Source: Parvularcula sp039822105
GTDB lineage: Bacteria; Pseudomonadota; Alphaproteobacteria; Caulobacterales; Parvularculaceae
Assembly: GCA_039822105.1 (NCBI GenBank)
Contig: JBCBMW010000004.1
Location: 147,283-211,282 of the forward strand
Reading direction: 5' to 3'
DNA: 64,000 nucleotides
Shown: positions 43,118 to 51,373 of the stretch, piece by piece
How the letters are laid out: every line of letters starts with the position of its first letter
How positions within the stretch are numbered: the first letter of the stretch is position 1
The notes under the pieces: model-generated
Database searches by the model: none
Seen by the model: only the letters and a program-made list of their open reading frames with translations
What the model was told of the DNA's origin: nothing
Position numbers and translations under genes: made by a program

Positions 43118-43692
43118 CAGATGGTGCCGCCTTGTTCGCTATACGCTGCCAGTGCTTCAACGATTCGTCCGCAGGTGTCCGCATGGGCGCCGTCATCACT
43201 GTCCACAGTGATATCGGCCTGCGCGTAAATCGGGCTGCGTTCTTTCAGAAGCTTACGGAGGATATCCTCAGGATTGCCCTGGCGCAGGATCGGCCGCGTG
43301 TCGCGCATCGCGGTCCTGCGCACATGGGTGGCAAGATCCGCGCGCAGCCATACCGACGTTGAGGTCTCTTTCACCAGGGCGCGGGTCTCGTCATTCATAA
43401 ACGCGCCGCCACCCGTCGCCAGGACATGGGGCGGGCCAGAGAGAAGCCGCTGCATCACCTTGCGCTCGCCAGCTCGGAACTCAGCTTCCCCATAGATCTC
43501 GAAGATATCGGCGATGCGCATGCCTGCCGCCTCTTCGATCTCATCATCGGCATCGGCAAACTCAATACCCAGGCGCTTTGCGAGCCGCCGCCCCGTGGTC
43601 GTTTTGCCAGCGCCCATCAGGCCCACAAGCACGACAGGCTTGGTGATGGGCAGCGAGAGATGATCGCTTGGGATGGATGATGCAGACGCCAT
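43117..43692 (-). CDS. aroK: shikimate kinase
   Basis: 191 residues. Phosphorylates shikimate with ATP. Walker A GLMGAGKTTTGRRLA (about 24-38), shikimate-binding FADADDEIEE, and LATGGGAFMNDETRALV are all present, as is the adenine-loop Arg in RPILRQGNPED. The N-terminal 15 residues are extra compared with E. coli AroK. First gene of the aroK-aroB-CNNM operon. Confidence 0.96.
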   Translation of the reverse strand: MASASSIPSDHLSLPITKPVVLVGLMGAGKTTTGRRLAKRLGIEFADADDEIEEAAGMRIADIFEIYGEAEFRAGERKVMQRLLSGPPHVLATGGGAFMNDETRALVKETSTSVWLRADLATHVRRTAMRDTRPILRQGNPEDILRKLLKERSPIYAQADITVDSDDGAHADTCGRIVEALAAYSEQGGTI

Positions 43693-43816
43693 ATCCCCCG
43701 CAACCTAAGGCTGGTGAGCGATTTATGCCAGATGTCCTGGGCCTCAGTGCAACTTTCCCGACCTCGCCGCGAAAAGAGCAGTGTCATCAACTGAAACCAA
43801 CCCACGAGGACATCAT

Positions 43817-44236
43817 ATGACGCGTTCGCCTTTCCGCCGCCCGATCAACAAAGCCGCGCTGAAGGGCGCAGCCGTCGGCCTCACCCTTGCTGCTGCTTCT
43901 GCCTGTACCGGCGCGAGCCCATGCGGCGGAGCCAAGCCTTGCAGCCCATGCGGCGCTAAGTCTGGATACGCCCAGTGCGCGGCTCATCCGTGCAGCCCAT
44001 GCAAAGCGAAGAAGAACCCTTGCTCTGCCAACCCTTGCGCGGCGGCTCATAATCCTTGCGCGGCCAATCCTTGTGCTGCGAACCCCTGCGCCGCAGCCTA
44101 CAACCCATGTGCCGCCAATCCGTGCGCTGCCCACAATCCTTGTGCAGCCAATCCCTGCGCCGCCAAGAAGAACCCTTGCGCTGCTGCCAACCCTTGCAGC
44201 CCGTGCAATCCCTGCAACCCTTGCAGCCCACAGTAA
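43817..44236 (+). CDS. Cys-rich protein of Asn-Pro-Cys repeats
   Basis: 139 residues with 21 Cys, 19 of them preceded by Pro. After a basic N-terminus (MTRSPFRRPINK) and a hydrophobic stretch ending LAAASAC30 (weak lipobox), the chain is built from NPCAA, NPCAAHNPCAA and SPC units to the end, with no aromatic core and few charged residues other than Lys. Such a sequence cannot fold as a normal globule; dense metal or disulphide chemistry is more likely. GAGGA lies six bases before the ATG. The next gene follows 18 bases on and is His-rich. I know of no characterised relative. Confidence 0.8.
   Translation: MTRSPFRRPINKAALKGAAVGLTLAAASACTGASPCGGAKPCSPCGAKSGYAQCAAHPCSPCKAKKNPCSANPCAAAHNPCAANPCAANPCAAAYNPCAANPCAAHNPCAANPCAAKKNPCAAANPCSPCNPCNPCSPQ
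44015..44224 (+). repeat. degenerate tandem repeat coding for NPC units
   Basis: Short units of the type AACCCTTGCGCNGCC recur irregularly, coding residues 67-136 of the Cys-rich protein. Wobble positions vary while Asn-Pro-Cys is kept, so the repeat is maintained at protein level. Confidence 0.8.
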
Positions 44237-44254
44237 CCTGAGGGCGCAAGACCG

Positions 44255-44980
44255 ATGACCGCCGAGGCCGTGCCTGTGACGATCTTAAACCCTGAGGATC
44301 TCGAGGCGCGGCTCGACGCGGCTGCGACGATTTCTGAGACCATGCGTGTGCTGCAGAAATCGGGCTCGAACCTTGTCGCTGAAATCCTGGACACGTCTGA
44401 AGGCTTTAAGGTGTGGGAGCACCTGCCGGATGGCGACGTCTATGACCGCGAAAGCCACGGTCAGTACTACTACCACGCCCACCCCCGAGATGAGGCGGCA
44501 CCCTCGATCCACGACGATGAGCACGGCCACTTCCACACGTTCCTGCGTGGTTCTGGTATGGACGATGCCCGACCGGATCCGAGCAACGCTGATATCCCTG
44601 AAGAGCCCGGGGACATCGCCGCGCACCTGATCGGCATCGGCATGGACGCCATGGGCACGCCCATTCGGCTTTTCACCACCAATCGCTGGGTCACTGGTGA
44701 GGTTTGGTATGCTGCCGAGGACGTGATCAGGTTTCTGGACCGGTTTGAGATCGACAGCACGAAACCGAGCTGGCCTCTCAACCTTTGGATCAGCGCCATG
44801 ATCCAGCTCTACCGGCCACAAATTGCTCAGCTCCTGCGGGAGCGCGACGCGGCCGTGGCGGCCTGGCAGGCAGCGCATCCCGGCGCCGATGTCTATGAAG
44901 ACAGAGGCCTGGAGGTGACATCGTCGCTCGAGATCAACCTGGCGGCTGATGTTGAGGCGCTGATGGCCCAGGCGGAGTAG
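44255..44980 (+). CDS. conserved protein with a His cluster, partner of the Cys-rich protein
   Basis: 241 residues, no signal or membrane segment. Residues 54-96 hold eight His (56, 68, 74, 76, 86, 90, 92, 94) in YYYHAHPRDEAAP and HDDEHGHFHTFLRG, suggesting a metal site. The rest is mainly helical with WVTGEVWYAAEDVIRFLDRF and a conserved IDSTKPSWPLNLWISAM segment. I faintly recall this type under the name DUF6969, which should be checked. GAGGG precedes the ATG, and the gene lies 18 bases after the Cys-repeat gene, so the two should be expressed together. Confidence 0.75.
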   Translation: MTAEAVPVTILNPEDLEARLDAAATISETMRVLQKSGSNLVAEILDTSEGFKVWEHLPDGDVYDRESHGQYYYHAHPRDEAAPSIHDDEHGHFHTFLRGSGMDDARPDPSNADIPEEPGDIAAHLIGIGMDAMGTPIRLFTTNRWVTGEVWYAAEDVIRFLDRFEIDSTKPSWPLNLWISAMIQLYRPQIAQLLRERDAAVAAWQAAHPGADVYEDRGLEVTSSLEINLAADVEALMAQAE

Positions 44981-45019
44981 GGCTTTGCCCCGGGCGCGCC
45001 TGGCGCTATCCCGGCTGGC

Positions 45020-45382
45020 GTGAACAGTCTTCCTCTTTCTATTCTTGCAGCCGGCCTAGGCGGTGCCTTTGGGGCGGCGATGCGGTTTGCTTTCTTAAAC
45101 ATAGGGGTCAGCGGCGCGCTTGGCATCGCGATCCTGAACGTCGCTGGCTCGTTTGGGCTGGGCTTTGCGCTTGTCCTCCTCGCTGGGCGGTCGGAGGTCC
45201 TCACGGTGCTGGTCACCGCTGGCCTTTTTGGTGGCCTGACGACATTCAGCACGTTTGCGGCTGATATTGTCCGTCTCGGCGCTGATGATCTGCCGCTCAC
45301 GGTGCTTTATGTCTTTGGTTCTGTGACCGCCGCCATTTTGGCCTTTGTCCTTGGACAGATGGTCGGAAAGGCCATCGCATGA
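45020..45382 (+). CDS. crcB: fluoride channel CrcB/FluC
   Basis: 120 residues, four membrane helices, the normal Fluc size. GGAFGAAMRF in helix 1, NVAGSFGLGF in helix 2 (conserved Asn) and GLFGGLTTFSTFAAD in helix 3 with the Phe box and Thr track are visible. A dual-topology dimer exports fluoride passively. GTG start at 45020. The 39-base gap upstream is too short for a fluoride riboswitch. Overlaps the next gene by four bases. Confidence 0.95.
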   Translation: MNSLPLSILAAGLGGAFGAAMRFAFLNIGVSGALGIAILNVAGSFGLGFALVLLAGRSEVLTVLVTAGLFGGLTTFSTFAADIVRLGADDLPLTVLYVFGSVTAAILAFVLGQMVGKAIA

Positions 45383-46344
45383 CTGGCCCTCAAATGGTGA
45401 CTGTCAAAAAGGACGACGATGGCCAGCGCCTTGATCGCTGGTTCAAGCAGCACTACCCGCAGCTCGGGTTTGGCGCCCTTCAGAAAATGCTGCGCAAAGG
45501 TCAAGTTCGGGTCGACGGAGGCCGGGTCCAGGCCTCACGGCGGATCGCTGAAGGTGAGACTATCCGAGTACCGCCTATGCCTGAGGCTGGCGATACCAAA
45601 CCTCGGGAGCAGCACCGGAGCCGCGCCGCTGCGCAGCAAGAACTCGCTGCCATGACCGTCTACGAGGATGACGACGTCTTGGTTCTCAACAAGCCCTTTG
45701 GCCTTGCGGTGCAGGGCGGTGCCAAGACGTCCGATCATATCGATGGCCTTTTGCAGGACGCAGCGAGCGATGGCCCGCGCGGGCGGCTTGTCCACCGGCT
45801 CGATAAGGACACCGGGGGTCTCTTGGTCACGGCCAAGACACGCCAGGCTGCCACTTGGCTCACCGATGCCTTCCGTACACGGGGGGTCGAGAAGGAATAC
45901 TGGGCGCTCGTCCGCGGCATACCTTCGCCGACGGAGGGCCGGATCGACGCCAAGCTCGAAAAATCAGGACCGTCGGGCCAAGAAAAGGCGCGGTTCTCCG
46001 ACAATGGTCAGATCGCGATCAGCGATTACCAGGTGATTGAGATGGCTGGTCAACGGGCGGCCTTTGTCGCTTTGCGGCCGATCACGGGCCGCACGCACCA
46101 GCTGCGCGCGCATATGCAGTTGATCGGCACACCCATTGTCGGTGACGGTAAGTATGGCGGGGCAGAGGCCAAGCTCGAAGGGCTTCCTGCGAAGATGCAC
46201 CTCTTCTGCCGCCGCCTCGTTGTCCCGCGGCCCCATCGCAAGCCGTTGGTTCTCGACGCGCCGCTCACCGGACATATGCTAGAGACCTGGAAGCTCTTTG
46301 CCTTCCCGCTCGACGTCCGCCCTGAATGGCCGGAGGAGGTCTAA
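45379..46344 (+). CDS. RluA family pseudouridine synthase
   Basis: 321 residues. N-terminal S4 RNA-binding domain (LDRWFKQHYPQLGFGALQKMLRKGQVRVDG), then the catalytic domain with LVHRLDKDTGGLLVTAKT holding the catalytic Asp, and ITGRTHQLRAHM. RluC/RluD-like modification of 23S rRNA uridines is the usual role; the exact site is not clear. ATGA overlap with crcB and TAATG overlap with the ATP12 gene place it in the middle of a three-gene operon. Confidence 0.95.
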   Translation: MTGPQMVTVKKDDDGQRLDRWFKQHYPQLGFGALQKMLRKGQVRVDGGRVQASRRIAEGETIRVPPMPEAGDTKPREQHRSRAAAQQELAAMTVYEDDDVLVLNKPFGLAVQGGAKTSDHIDGLLQDAASDGPRGRLVHRLDKDTGGLLVTAKTRQAATWLTDAFRTRGVEKEYWALVRGIPSPTEGRIDAKLEKSGPSGQEKARFSDNGQIAISDYQVIEMAGQRAAFVALRPITGRTHQLRAHMQLIGTPIVGDGKYGGAEAKLEGLPAKMHLFCRRLVVPRPHRKPLVLDAPLTGHMLETWKLFAFPLDVRPEWPEEV

Positions 46345-47030
46345 TGTCCGCTCTCAAACGTTTCTATAAGGATGTCAGCCTCGCGCCCGCTCCTGGCGGG
46401 TTTGCTATCACGCTTGACGGCCGGACCGCGAAGACCGCGGGGCGCCATGACCTTGTGGCCGAAGAGGCGCTGGCGAACGCCTTGCGGGACGAATGGGACG
46501 CCCAAGACAGCGAGATCCGCCTTGAGGAGATGCTGCTCACTCGGCTTCACGGCTTTGTTCTTGATGCGGGGGAGGCGGGGCGTGCTGAGTTTATCGACAC
46601 GATCGTTTCGTATGCCGGAAATGATCTTCTTTGTTACCGTGCGGATGATCAGGACCTCGCCGCGCGCCAGGCGACCCTGTTCGAACCGTTTCTATCCCGC
46701 GCCAAGGACGATGGCCTTCTGTTTGTGGTGACCACGGGCATTTTGCCCGTGGATCAGCCGGTTGAGACATTGGACGCGCTCAAAGACCGATTGTCAGCAA
46801 TGGCGACCCAGGAGCTCTTCCCCCGTAAGCTCCTGACGGAGATCACAGGGTCCGCGGTTCTCGCTCTTTATGCCGATCAACATCCTGAAGATGCGATCGC
46901 TGCCGCCCGGCTCGATGAGGCGTTCCAGGCCGAAAAGTGGGGCCTTGATGCCGAGGCTGAGGTGAAGGAAAAAGCGCTCCGCCGTGACTATGAAGACGTC
47001 TTACGCTACTTGACGCTGTCATCGACATAG
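46344..47030 (+). CDS. ATP12 family chaperone for F1-ATPase assembly
   Basis: 228 residues. RFYKDVSLAPAPGGFAITLDGR near the start, a central LLTRLHGFVLDAG and SYAGNDLLCYRADDQDLAARQ, and a conserved C-terminal helical part are typical of bacterial ATP12 proteins, which bind the alpha subunit of F1 during ATP synthase assembly. GGAGGAGG lies six bases before an ATG that overlaps the preceding TAA. An upstream ATG 18 bases earlier is less likely. Its 3' end overlaps the convergent alr gene by 25 bases. Confidence 0.92.
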   Translation: MSALKRFYKDVSLAPAPGGFAITLDGRTAKTAGRHDLVAEEALANALRDEWDAQDSEIRLEEMLLTRLHGFVLDAGEAGRAEFIDTIVSYAGNDLLCYRADDQDLAARQATLFEPFLSRAKDDGLLFVVTTGILPVDQPVETLDALKDRLSAMATQELFPRKLLTEITGSAVLALYADQHPEDAIAAARLDEAFQAEKWGLDAEAEVKEKALRRDYEDVLRYLTLSST

Positions 47031-48058
47031 CGCCGAACCGTCCGTCCTCGGACACCGGTCAGAAGGTCATAGTCGATGGTCGAGACCTGCTCTGCGACAC
47101 TTGAGAGCTTCATGTGAGGGCCGAAAACCTCAGCCCAATCGCCGACAGTGACCGCACCCGCGTCGGTCACGTCAACGGTGACGAGGTCCATCGAGATGGT
47201 GCCCACCATCAGGCACTCAGCACCGCCCAACCACACCTTTCCCTTATTCGTTAGTATGCGTGGTATACCGTCAGCGTAGCCGCCGCCGAGGGTCGCGATC
47301 CGCGAAGGCCGTGTGGCTGTCCAAACACCGCTATAGCCAACCGTCTCGCCTGCCGGCACATCGTGTACGGACATCACCCGCATCTCGAACGTGGCAACAG
47401 CCTCAAGCGTGCCTTGTGGCCCCGGCGCACCGCCAAAGAGGCCGATGCCGGGGCGGGTCAACGCCTCATCAACCGCGTCGCCCAGCATCAAATGGCCTGT
47501 TGAGGACAAGCTAAAGGCCGCATTGGGAAACAGGCTCTTCAGCGGTAAAACCGTCTCGATAAATTGATCACGCTGCTGAGCAATACGGGGAGACGACGGC
47601 GTTCCAGCGTCGCTCATATGCGCCATGACCAACGTCACGTCTTCGCGCATCCCGATGTCATCAAGGTCCTCGACGCGCATACCCAGCCGGTTCATGCCAA
47701 TTTCGATCTGCACTCCGCAGGGTCCGCCGCTCCACGCGTCGAGCTCAGCCCTGCTGTAGAAAATCGGCCTGATGGTCTCGGTGTAGGGATGGGAACCCAC
47801 CGCTGGGCCAGAGACATAGTAGACCGCATCCGGAACAAATCTTGCGAGCGCTTCTGCCTCCTCCGGAAAGACGACAAAGAAATGTGTGATGCCTTCGCCC
47901 CGCAGTGTCTCCACCACCTTGTCCGCACCAAGACCATAGGCGTCGGCCTTGACCACCGGCATGATCTCGGCTCCCGGGCGCATGGCTGCCATGGCGCGGG
48001 CGTTCCGGCGAAGGGCCGCAAGGTCAACAGTGAGCCTGGGTCGGTAGTCGTCGCTCAT
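47006..48058 (-). CDS. alr: alanine racemase
   Basis: 350 residues. PLP enzyme converting L- to D-alanine for peptidoglycan. VVKADAYGLG (Schiff-base Lys37), MNRLGMRVED, and a C-terminal beta domain with VGYSGVWTATRP, GGGYADGIPR and GTISMDLVTVDV carrying the second catalytic Tyr are present. GGAGG lies near the ATG at 48058; the longer frame upstream is discounted. It is 25 bases downstream of dnaB, the order usual in alphaproteobacteria. Confidence 0.95.
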   Translation of the reverse strand: MSDDYRPRLTVDLAALRRNARAMAAMRPGAEIMPVVKADAYGLGADKVVETLRGEGITHFFVVFPEEAEALARFVPDAVYYVSGPAVGSHPYTETIRPIFYSRAELDAWSGGPCGVQIEIGMNRLGMRVEDLDDIGMREDVTLVMAHMSDAGTPSSPRIAQQRDQFIETVLPLKSLFPNAAFSLSSTGHLMLGDAVDEALTRPGIGLFGGAPGPQGTLEAVATFEMRVMSVHDVPAGETVGYSGVWTATRPSRIATLGGGYADGIPRILTNKGKVWLGGAECLMVGTISMDLVTVDVTDAGAVTVGDWAEVFGPHMKLSSVAEQVSTIDYDLLTGVRGRTVRRYVDDSVK

Positions 48059-48083
48059 GGGAGAGCCTCCGCTGCCCGGGCGG

Positions 48084-49562
48084 CTAATACCGCTGCGGGA
48101 AGCGCTCAGGATTGGCCAGGTCGCCAAACTTGGTCAACTCTGGCTGGAAGCCAAGCTTGACGGTGCCGATCGGGCCGTGGCGCTGCTTGCCGATGATCAC
48201 CTCAGCGACACCATGCACCTCGTCCATGGTTTGCTGCCATTCGAGATGTTCCGGTGTGCCTTCGCGCGGTTCCGCCCGGCCCAGATAATACTCTTCGCGG
48301 AACACGAACATGACAACGTCCGCATCCTGCTCAATCGAGCCTGATTCCCGAAGGTCGGAGAGCTGTGGGCGTTTGTCATCGCGCGCTTCAACTTGGCGCG
48401 AGAGCTGACTGAGCGCCACAATGGGCACTTCGAGCTCTTTGGCGAGGGCCTTGAGACCCGTGGTGATTTCCGTCAGCTCCTGCACCCGGCCTTCACTCAC
48501 TTTCTTCGAGCCCGCCAAGAGCTGAAGATAGTCGATGACCAAGAGATCGAGGCCGTTCATGCGCTTGAGACGTCTCGCCCGGGCGGCGACTTGGGCAATC
48601 GTCAGACCACCGGTATCATCAATATAAAGAGGAATATCGTTGAGCTGCAGCGACGCATCGTGGATCTGCTCGAAATCCTGCACCGAGATATCACCGCGAC
48701 GGATCTTTTCTGACGAGATCTGCGAAAACTCAGCCAAAATCCGGGAGGCAAGCTGGTCGGCGCTCATCTCGAGGCTGAAAAAGCCGACGCGAGCTCCTTC
48801 TTTCGCCGTGTACGACCCTTCGGGTGTCTTTTGCGGCACATAAGCCTTGGCAGCGTTCACCGCGATATTGGTGGCAAGCGCTGTTTTCCCCATAGAAGGG
48901 CGCCCCGCAAGGATCAGCAGGTCACTGGGGTGAAGACCGCCCAGCTTTTGATCGAGGTCCCGCATACCGGTGGAGATGCCAGAAAGGCCACCACCGCGGT
49001 TGAACGCGGCCTGCGCGGTTTGAATGGCATCCGTCAGTGCACTTTCAAAAGTCTGAAAGCCGCCGCCATAGGTTCCCGTCTCGGCGAGGGCGTAGAGCTC
49101 TTTCTCTGCCGCCTCGACCTGCTTTTGAGGGTCTTCGTCGAGATCGGCGGCTTTCGCCCGCTCGATCATATCGCCGCCGATGCCAATGAGGCCGCGCGAG
49201 ACAAAGAGATCAAAGATCAACCGTCCGTAGTCAGCGGCCCCCACCGTCGTGGGAACGGACTGTGCCAGCTGAATGAGGTAACGCTCGCCCCCGGCCTCAG
49301 TGAACGCTTCTTCCTCGGCGAGATAAGTGTTGAGCATGACCGGCGACGCCAAGCGCCCGGAGCTGATCAGCTTTTCGCACGCGCTGTAAATCAGCCCGTG
49401 CAGCGGATCGTAGAAATGATCCGCCTTCAGAAAGCCATTGATCTTATAGAAGACTTCGTTGTCGTAGAGGATCGCACCGAGCAGCGCCTGTTCGGCGTCA
49501 ATGGAGTACGGCAGCTGCTGTTCGGCGCCCTGCGGCGCGGGTAAGGGGGATCCGTCCGGCAT
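48084..49562 (-). CDS. dnaB: replicative DNA helicase DnaB
   Basis: 492 residues. N-terminal helical domain with PYSIDAEQALLGAILYDNE, linker, then the RecA-like ATPase: LAGRPSMGKTALATNIA (Walker A), MNGLDLLVIDYLQLLAG (Walker B) and SQLSRQVEARDDKRPQLSDLRESGSIEQDAD (motif H4 region with the Arg finger). Hexameric 5' to 3' helicase of the replication fork. No intein is present. Ends 25 bases before alr. Confidence 0.97.
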   Translation of the reverse strand: MPDGSPLPAPQGAEQQLPYSIDAEQALLGAILYDNEVFYKINGFLKADHFYDPLHGLIYSACEKLISSGRLASPVMLNTYLAEEEAFTEAGGERYLIQLAQSVPTTVGAADYGRLIFDLFVSRGLIGIGGDMIERAKAADLDEDPQKQVEAAEKELYALAETGTYGGGFQTFESALTDAIQTAQAAFNRGGGLSGISTGMRDLDQKLGGLHPSDLLILAGRPSMGKTALATNIAVNAAKAYVPQKTPEGSYTAKEGARVGFFSLEMSADQLASRILAEFSQISSEKIRRGDISVQDFEQIHDASLQLNDIPLYIDDTGGLTIAQVAARARRLKRMNGLDLLVIDYLQLLAGSKKVSEGRVQELTEITTGLKALAKELEVPIVALSQLSRQVEARDDKRPQLSDLRESGSIEQDADVVMFVFREEYYLGRAEPREGTPEHLEWQQTMDEVHGVAEVIIGKQRHGPIGTVKLGFQPELTKFGDLANPERFPQRY

Positions 49563-49653
49563 CCCCTACCTTCCCACCACAAATGGTAAACAGAAAGTGA
49601 AAGCTATTCACATCCGCTAGGACGAAACGCCCGGACCTGTCGCGTCGCCGCTA

Positions 49654-50067
49654 TCAGTCTGTGTGGTCTTTGTGGCGTCCTTTGAAGGCGAAGAAGTGCG
49701 CGCCGAGATAGTTGACGATACCGCCCATCGCCGTTGACGCGCCAAACGCGATCGCGGTGCCGATTCGGCCATCAAGAAGTCCAATCAGAACACTGAACGA
49801 GCCGTAATTGACGGTGAGGCCCAAGCTTTGGCTCAAGAGGTAACGAGGGAGTGACCGACGAATGGTCAGGTTGCGTGCGCCTTCAAAGACATAGTGGCGG
49901 CTCAGCATAAAAGTGATGGCAATGGCGCAGGCGATAGAGATGGCGCGCGTTACTCGCGGCATCGGCAGCACGTAACCTGTCAGAAGGCTGAAGACTGTTG
50001 CGTCAACGATAAAGCCGACGGAGCCTGCGGCCATGAACCGTCCGCCGCGTTGGAAATGCTCCCTCAT
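49654..50067 (-). CDS. GtrA family membrane protein
   Basis: 137 residues, four hydrophobic helices (about 12-32, 38-57, 76-98, 105-125). FMAAGSVGFIVDATVFSLL at the start and FMLSRHYVFEGARN in the middle are GtrA-like signatures. GtrA proteins are thought to flip polyprenyl-linked sugars or, in some lineages, serve in polysaccharide synthesis. No glycosyltransferase lies next to it, so its partner is elsewhere. Sits between dnaB and rplI on the same strand. Confidence 0.85.
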   Translation of the reverse strand: MREHFQRGGRFMAAGSVGFIVDATVFSLLTGYVLPMPRVTRAISIACAIAITFMLSRHYVFEGARNLTIRRSLPRYLLSQSLGLTVNYGSFSVLIGLLDGRIGTAIAFGASTAMGGIVNYLGAHFFAFKGRHKDHTD

Positions 50068-50114
50068 TGCAGACCGTGCTCCATGTCACACCTGCCCGTG
50101 AGGGGGCTCAGGGC

Positions 50115-50153
50115 GGGTGAGGGATGATGCCAAGTCTCGCTCATCCCTCACCC
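50115..50153. repeat. 13-pair inverted repeat after rplI
   Basis: GGGTGAGGGATGA and TCATCCCTCACCC pair perfectly around a 13-base loop, 29 bases past the rplI stop. The T-rich tail (TTTGTTTGTT) is on the plus-strand side, so as an intrinsic terminator it faces the opposite way from rplI; for the operon it may act as a 3'-end stabiliser. Confidence 0.7.
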
Positions 50154-50181
50154 TTTGTTTGTTCAGGCTGCTGCCCAAAGC

Positions 50182-50790
50182 TTACTCAGCAGTGGCTTCC
50201 GCTTCGGCAGCGTCGTCCGTGGCAGCCTCAGGGGCTTCTGCGACTTCACCGTCTTCGTCGAAGCCTGTGCCGGTGACCTTTTCGATCTCTTCCTCTTCCT
50301 TGGCGAGGACGTTCTCACCGCGGGCTTGGCGTTCAGCTTCCTCTTGGCTGCGAGCGATGTTCACTTCGATCGCGACCGTCACCTCAGGGTGCAGACGAAT
50401 GCGCACGGGGAAGATACCGAGGGTCTTTAGCGGACCGTCGAGCAGGATGTTGCCGCGGGTCAGCTTGAGCTTCTTGGTCGACGCGACTTCAGCGATGTCA
50501 CGGGCCGAAACCGAACCGTAGAGCATGCCAGCGTCGGATGCTGAGCGGATGAGCACGAACTGTTTGTCAGCCACGGAGCGCGAGGCGACTTCAGCCTTTT
50601 CGCGTTCTTCCGCGTTGCGCGACTCAATCGCCGCGCGCTCGGCTTCAAAACGTTTGCGGTTGGCATCAGTCGCACGCAGCGCTTTGCCGGTCGGCAAAAG
50701 GTGGTTGCGCGCAAAGCCAGGCTTCACGGTGACTTCGTCGCCGATGGAGCCGAGCTTTTCGATCCGTTCAAGGAGAATAACCTGGGTCAT
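50182..50790 (-). CDS. rplI: 50S ribosomal protein bL9
   Basis: 202 residues. N-terminal domain with QVILLERIEKLGSIGDEVTVKPGFARNHLLPTGKA-type sequence, the long connecting helix and a C-terminal rRNA-binding domain. From about residue 165 there is an acidic Ala/Glu/Asp tail (EDGEVAEAPEAATDDAAEAE), longer than E. coli L9 (149 residues) but common in alphaproteobacteria. Five bases after rpsR. Confidence 0.97.
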   Translation of the reverse strand: MTQVILLERIEKLGSIGDEVTVKPGFARNHLLPTGKALRATDANRKRFEAERAAIESRNAEEREKAEVASRSVADKQFVLIRSASDAGMLYGSVSARDIAEVASTKKLKLTRGNILLDGPLKTLGIFPVRIRLHPEVTVAIEVNIARSQEEAERQARGENVLAKEEEEIEKVTGTGFDEDGEVAEAPEAATDDAAEAEATAE

Positions 50791-50795
50791 CGAAC

Positions 50796-51023
50796 TTAGT
50801 CCTGCGAAACGTAAGGAAGAAGAGCGAGGAAGCGGGCGCGTTTGATGGCGCGGGCAAGCTCACGTTGTTTCTTCTGGCTGACGGCGGAGATCCGGCTTGG
50901 GATGATTTTCCCCTTCTCGGAGACATAGCGTCCGAGAAGCTTAGGATCTTTATAGTCGATCTTGGGCGCCTTCTCACCCGAGAACGGGCAGGTTTTGCGG
51001 CGGCGGAAGAATGTCTTAGCCAT
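50796..51023 (-). CDS. rpsR: 30S ribosomal protein bS18
   Basis: 75 residues: FFRRRKTCPFSGEKAP, IDYKDPKLLGRYVSEKGKI and ISAVSQKKQRELARAIKRARFLALLPY, the complete bS18 sequence pattern. Forms a heterodimer with bS6 on the 30S platform. Its ATG shares one base with the rpsF stop. Confidence 0.98.
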   Translation of the reverse strand: MAKTFFRRRKTCPFSGEKAPKIDYKDPKLLGRYVSEKGKIIPSRISAVSQKKQRELARAIKRARFLALLPYVSQD

Positions 51024-51373
51024 TAGCGAGGGGGTCTCCGTTCGTCGCGGTCGCGGCGGCTCATCACCGGCGAGGGTTCAGGGTCCAGCTCATCCACGCG
51101 GATCGTCATGAAGCGGAGGATGTCCTCTTTCAGCTTCATCTGACGCTCCATCTCGACCACCGCGTCGGACGGCGCATCGATATGCATGAGAGCGTAGTGC
51201 CCTTTGCGGTTCTTTTTGATTTTGTACTGAAGGTTGCGAAGACCCCAATACTCGGTCTTCTCGACCTTGCCGCCGCCTTCTTTGAGGATGTCTTGCAGTT
51301 CCTCGGTCAGGAGGTCGACCTGCGCGGGGCTCACGTCCTGCCGCGCAATAAAGATGTGCTCGTAAAGAGCCAT
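51023..51373 (-). CDS. rpsF: 30S ribosomal protein bS6
   Basis: 116 residues. MALYEHIFIARQDVSPAQVD, the KVEKTEYWGLRNLQYKIKKNRKGHY centre and a basic Arg/Pro tail after residue 100 are typical. The open frame runs far upstream, but ATG ending at 51373 gives the family start, with AGGGTGAG upstream. First gene of rpsF-rpsR-rplI. The bS6-bS18 pair can bind an operon leader in many bacteria; I could not recognise that motif here. Confidence 0.98.
   Translation of the reverse strand: MALYEHIFIARQDVSPAQVDLLTEELQDILKEGGGKVEKTEYWGLRNLQYKIKKNRKGHYALMHIDAPSDAVVEMERQMKLKEDILRFMTIRVDELDPEPSPVMSRRDRDERRPPR

Noticed and set aside
44015..44224. Possible CRISPR or noncoding tandem repeat
   Set aside because: Units are short, irregular and without spacers of constant length, and they keep a reading frame coding NPC.
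44981..45019. Fluoride riboswitch before crcB
   Set aside because: The gap is only 39 bases and lacks the conserved pseudoknot sequences.
50182..50300. Acidic C-terminal tail of bL9 as an oddity
   Set aside because: Such tails are common in alphaproteobacterial bL9 and do not need a special explanation.
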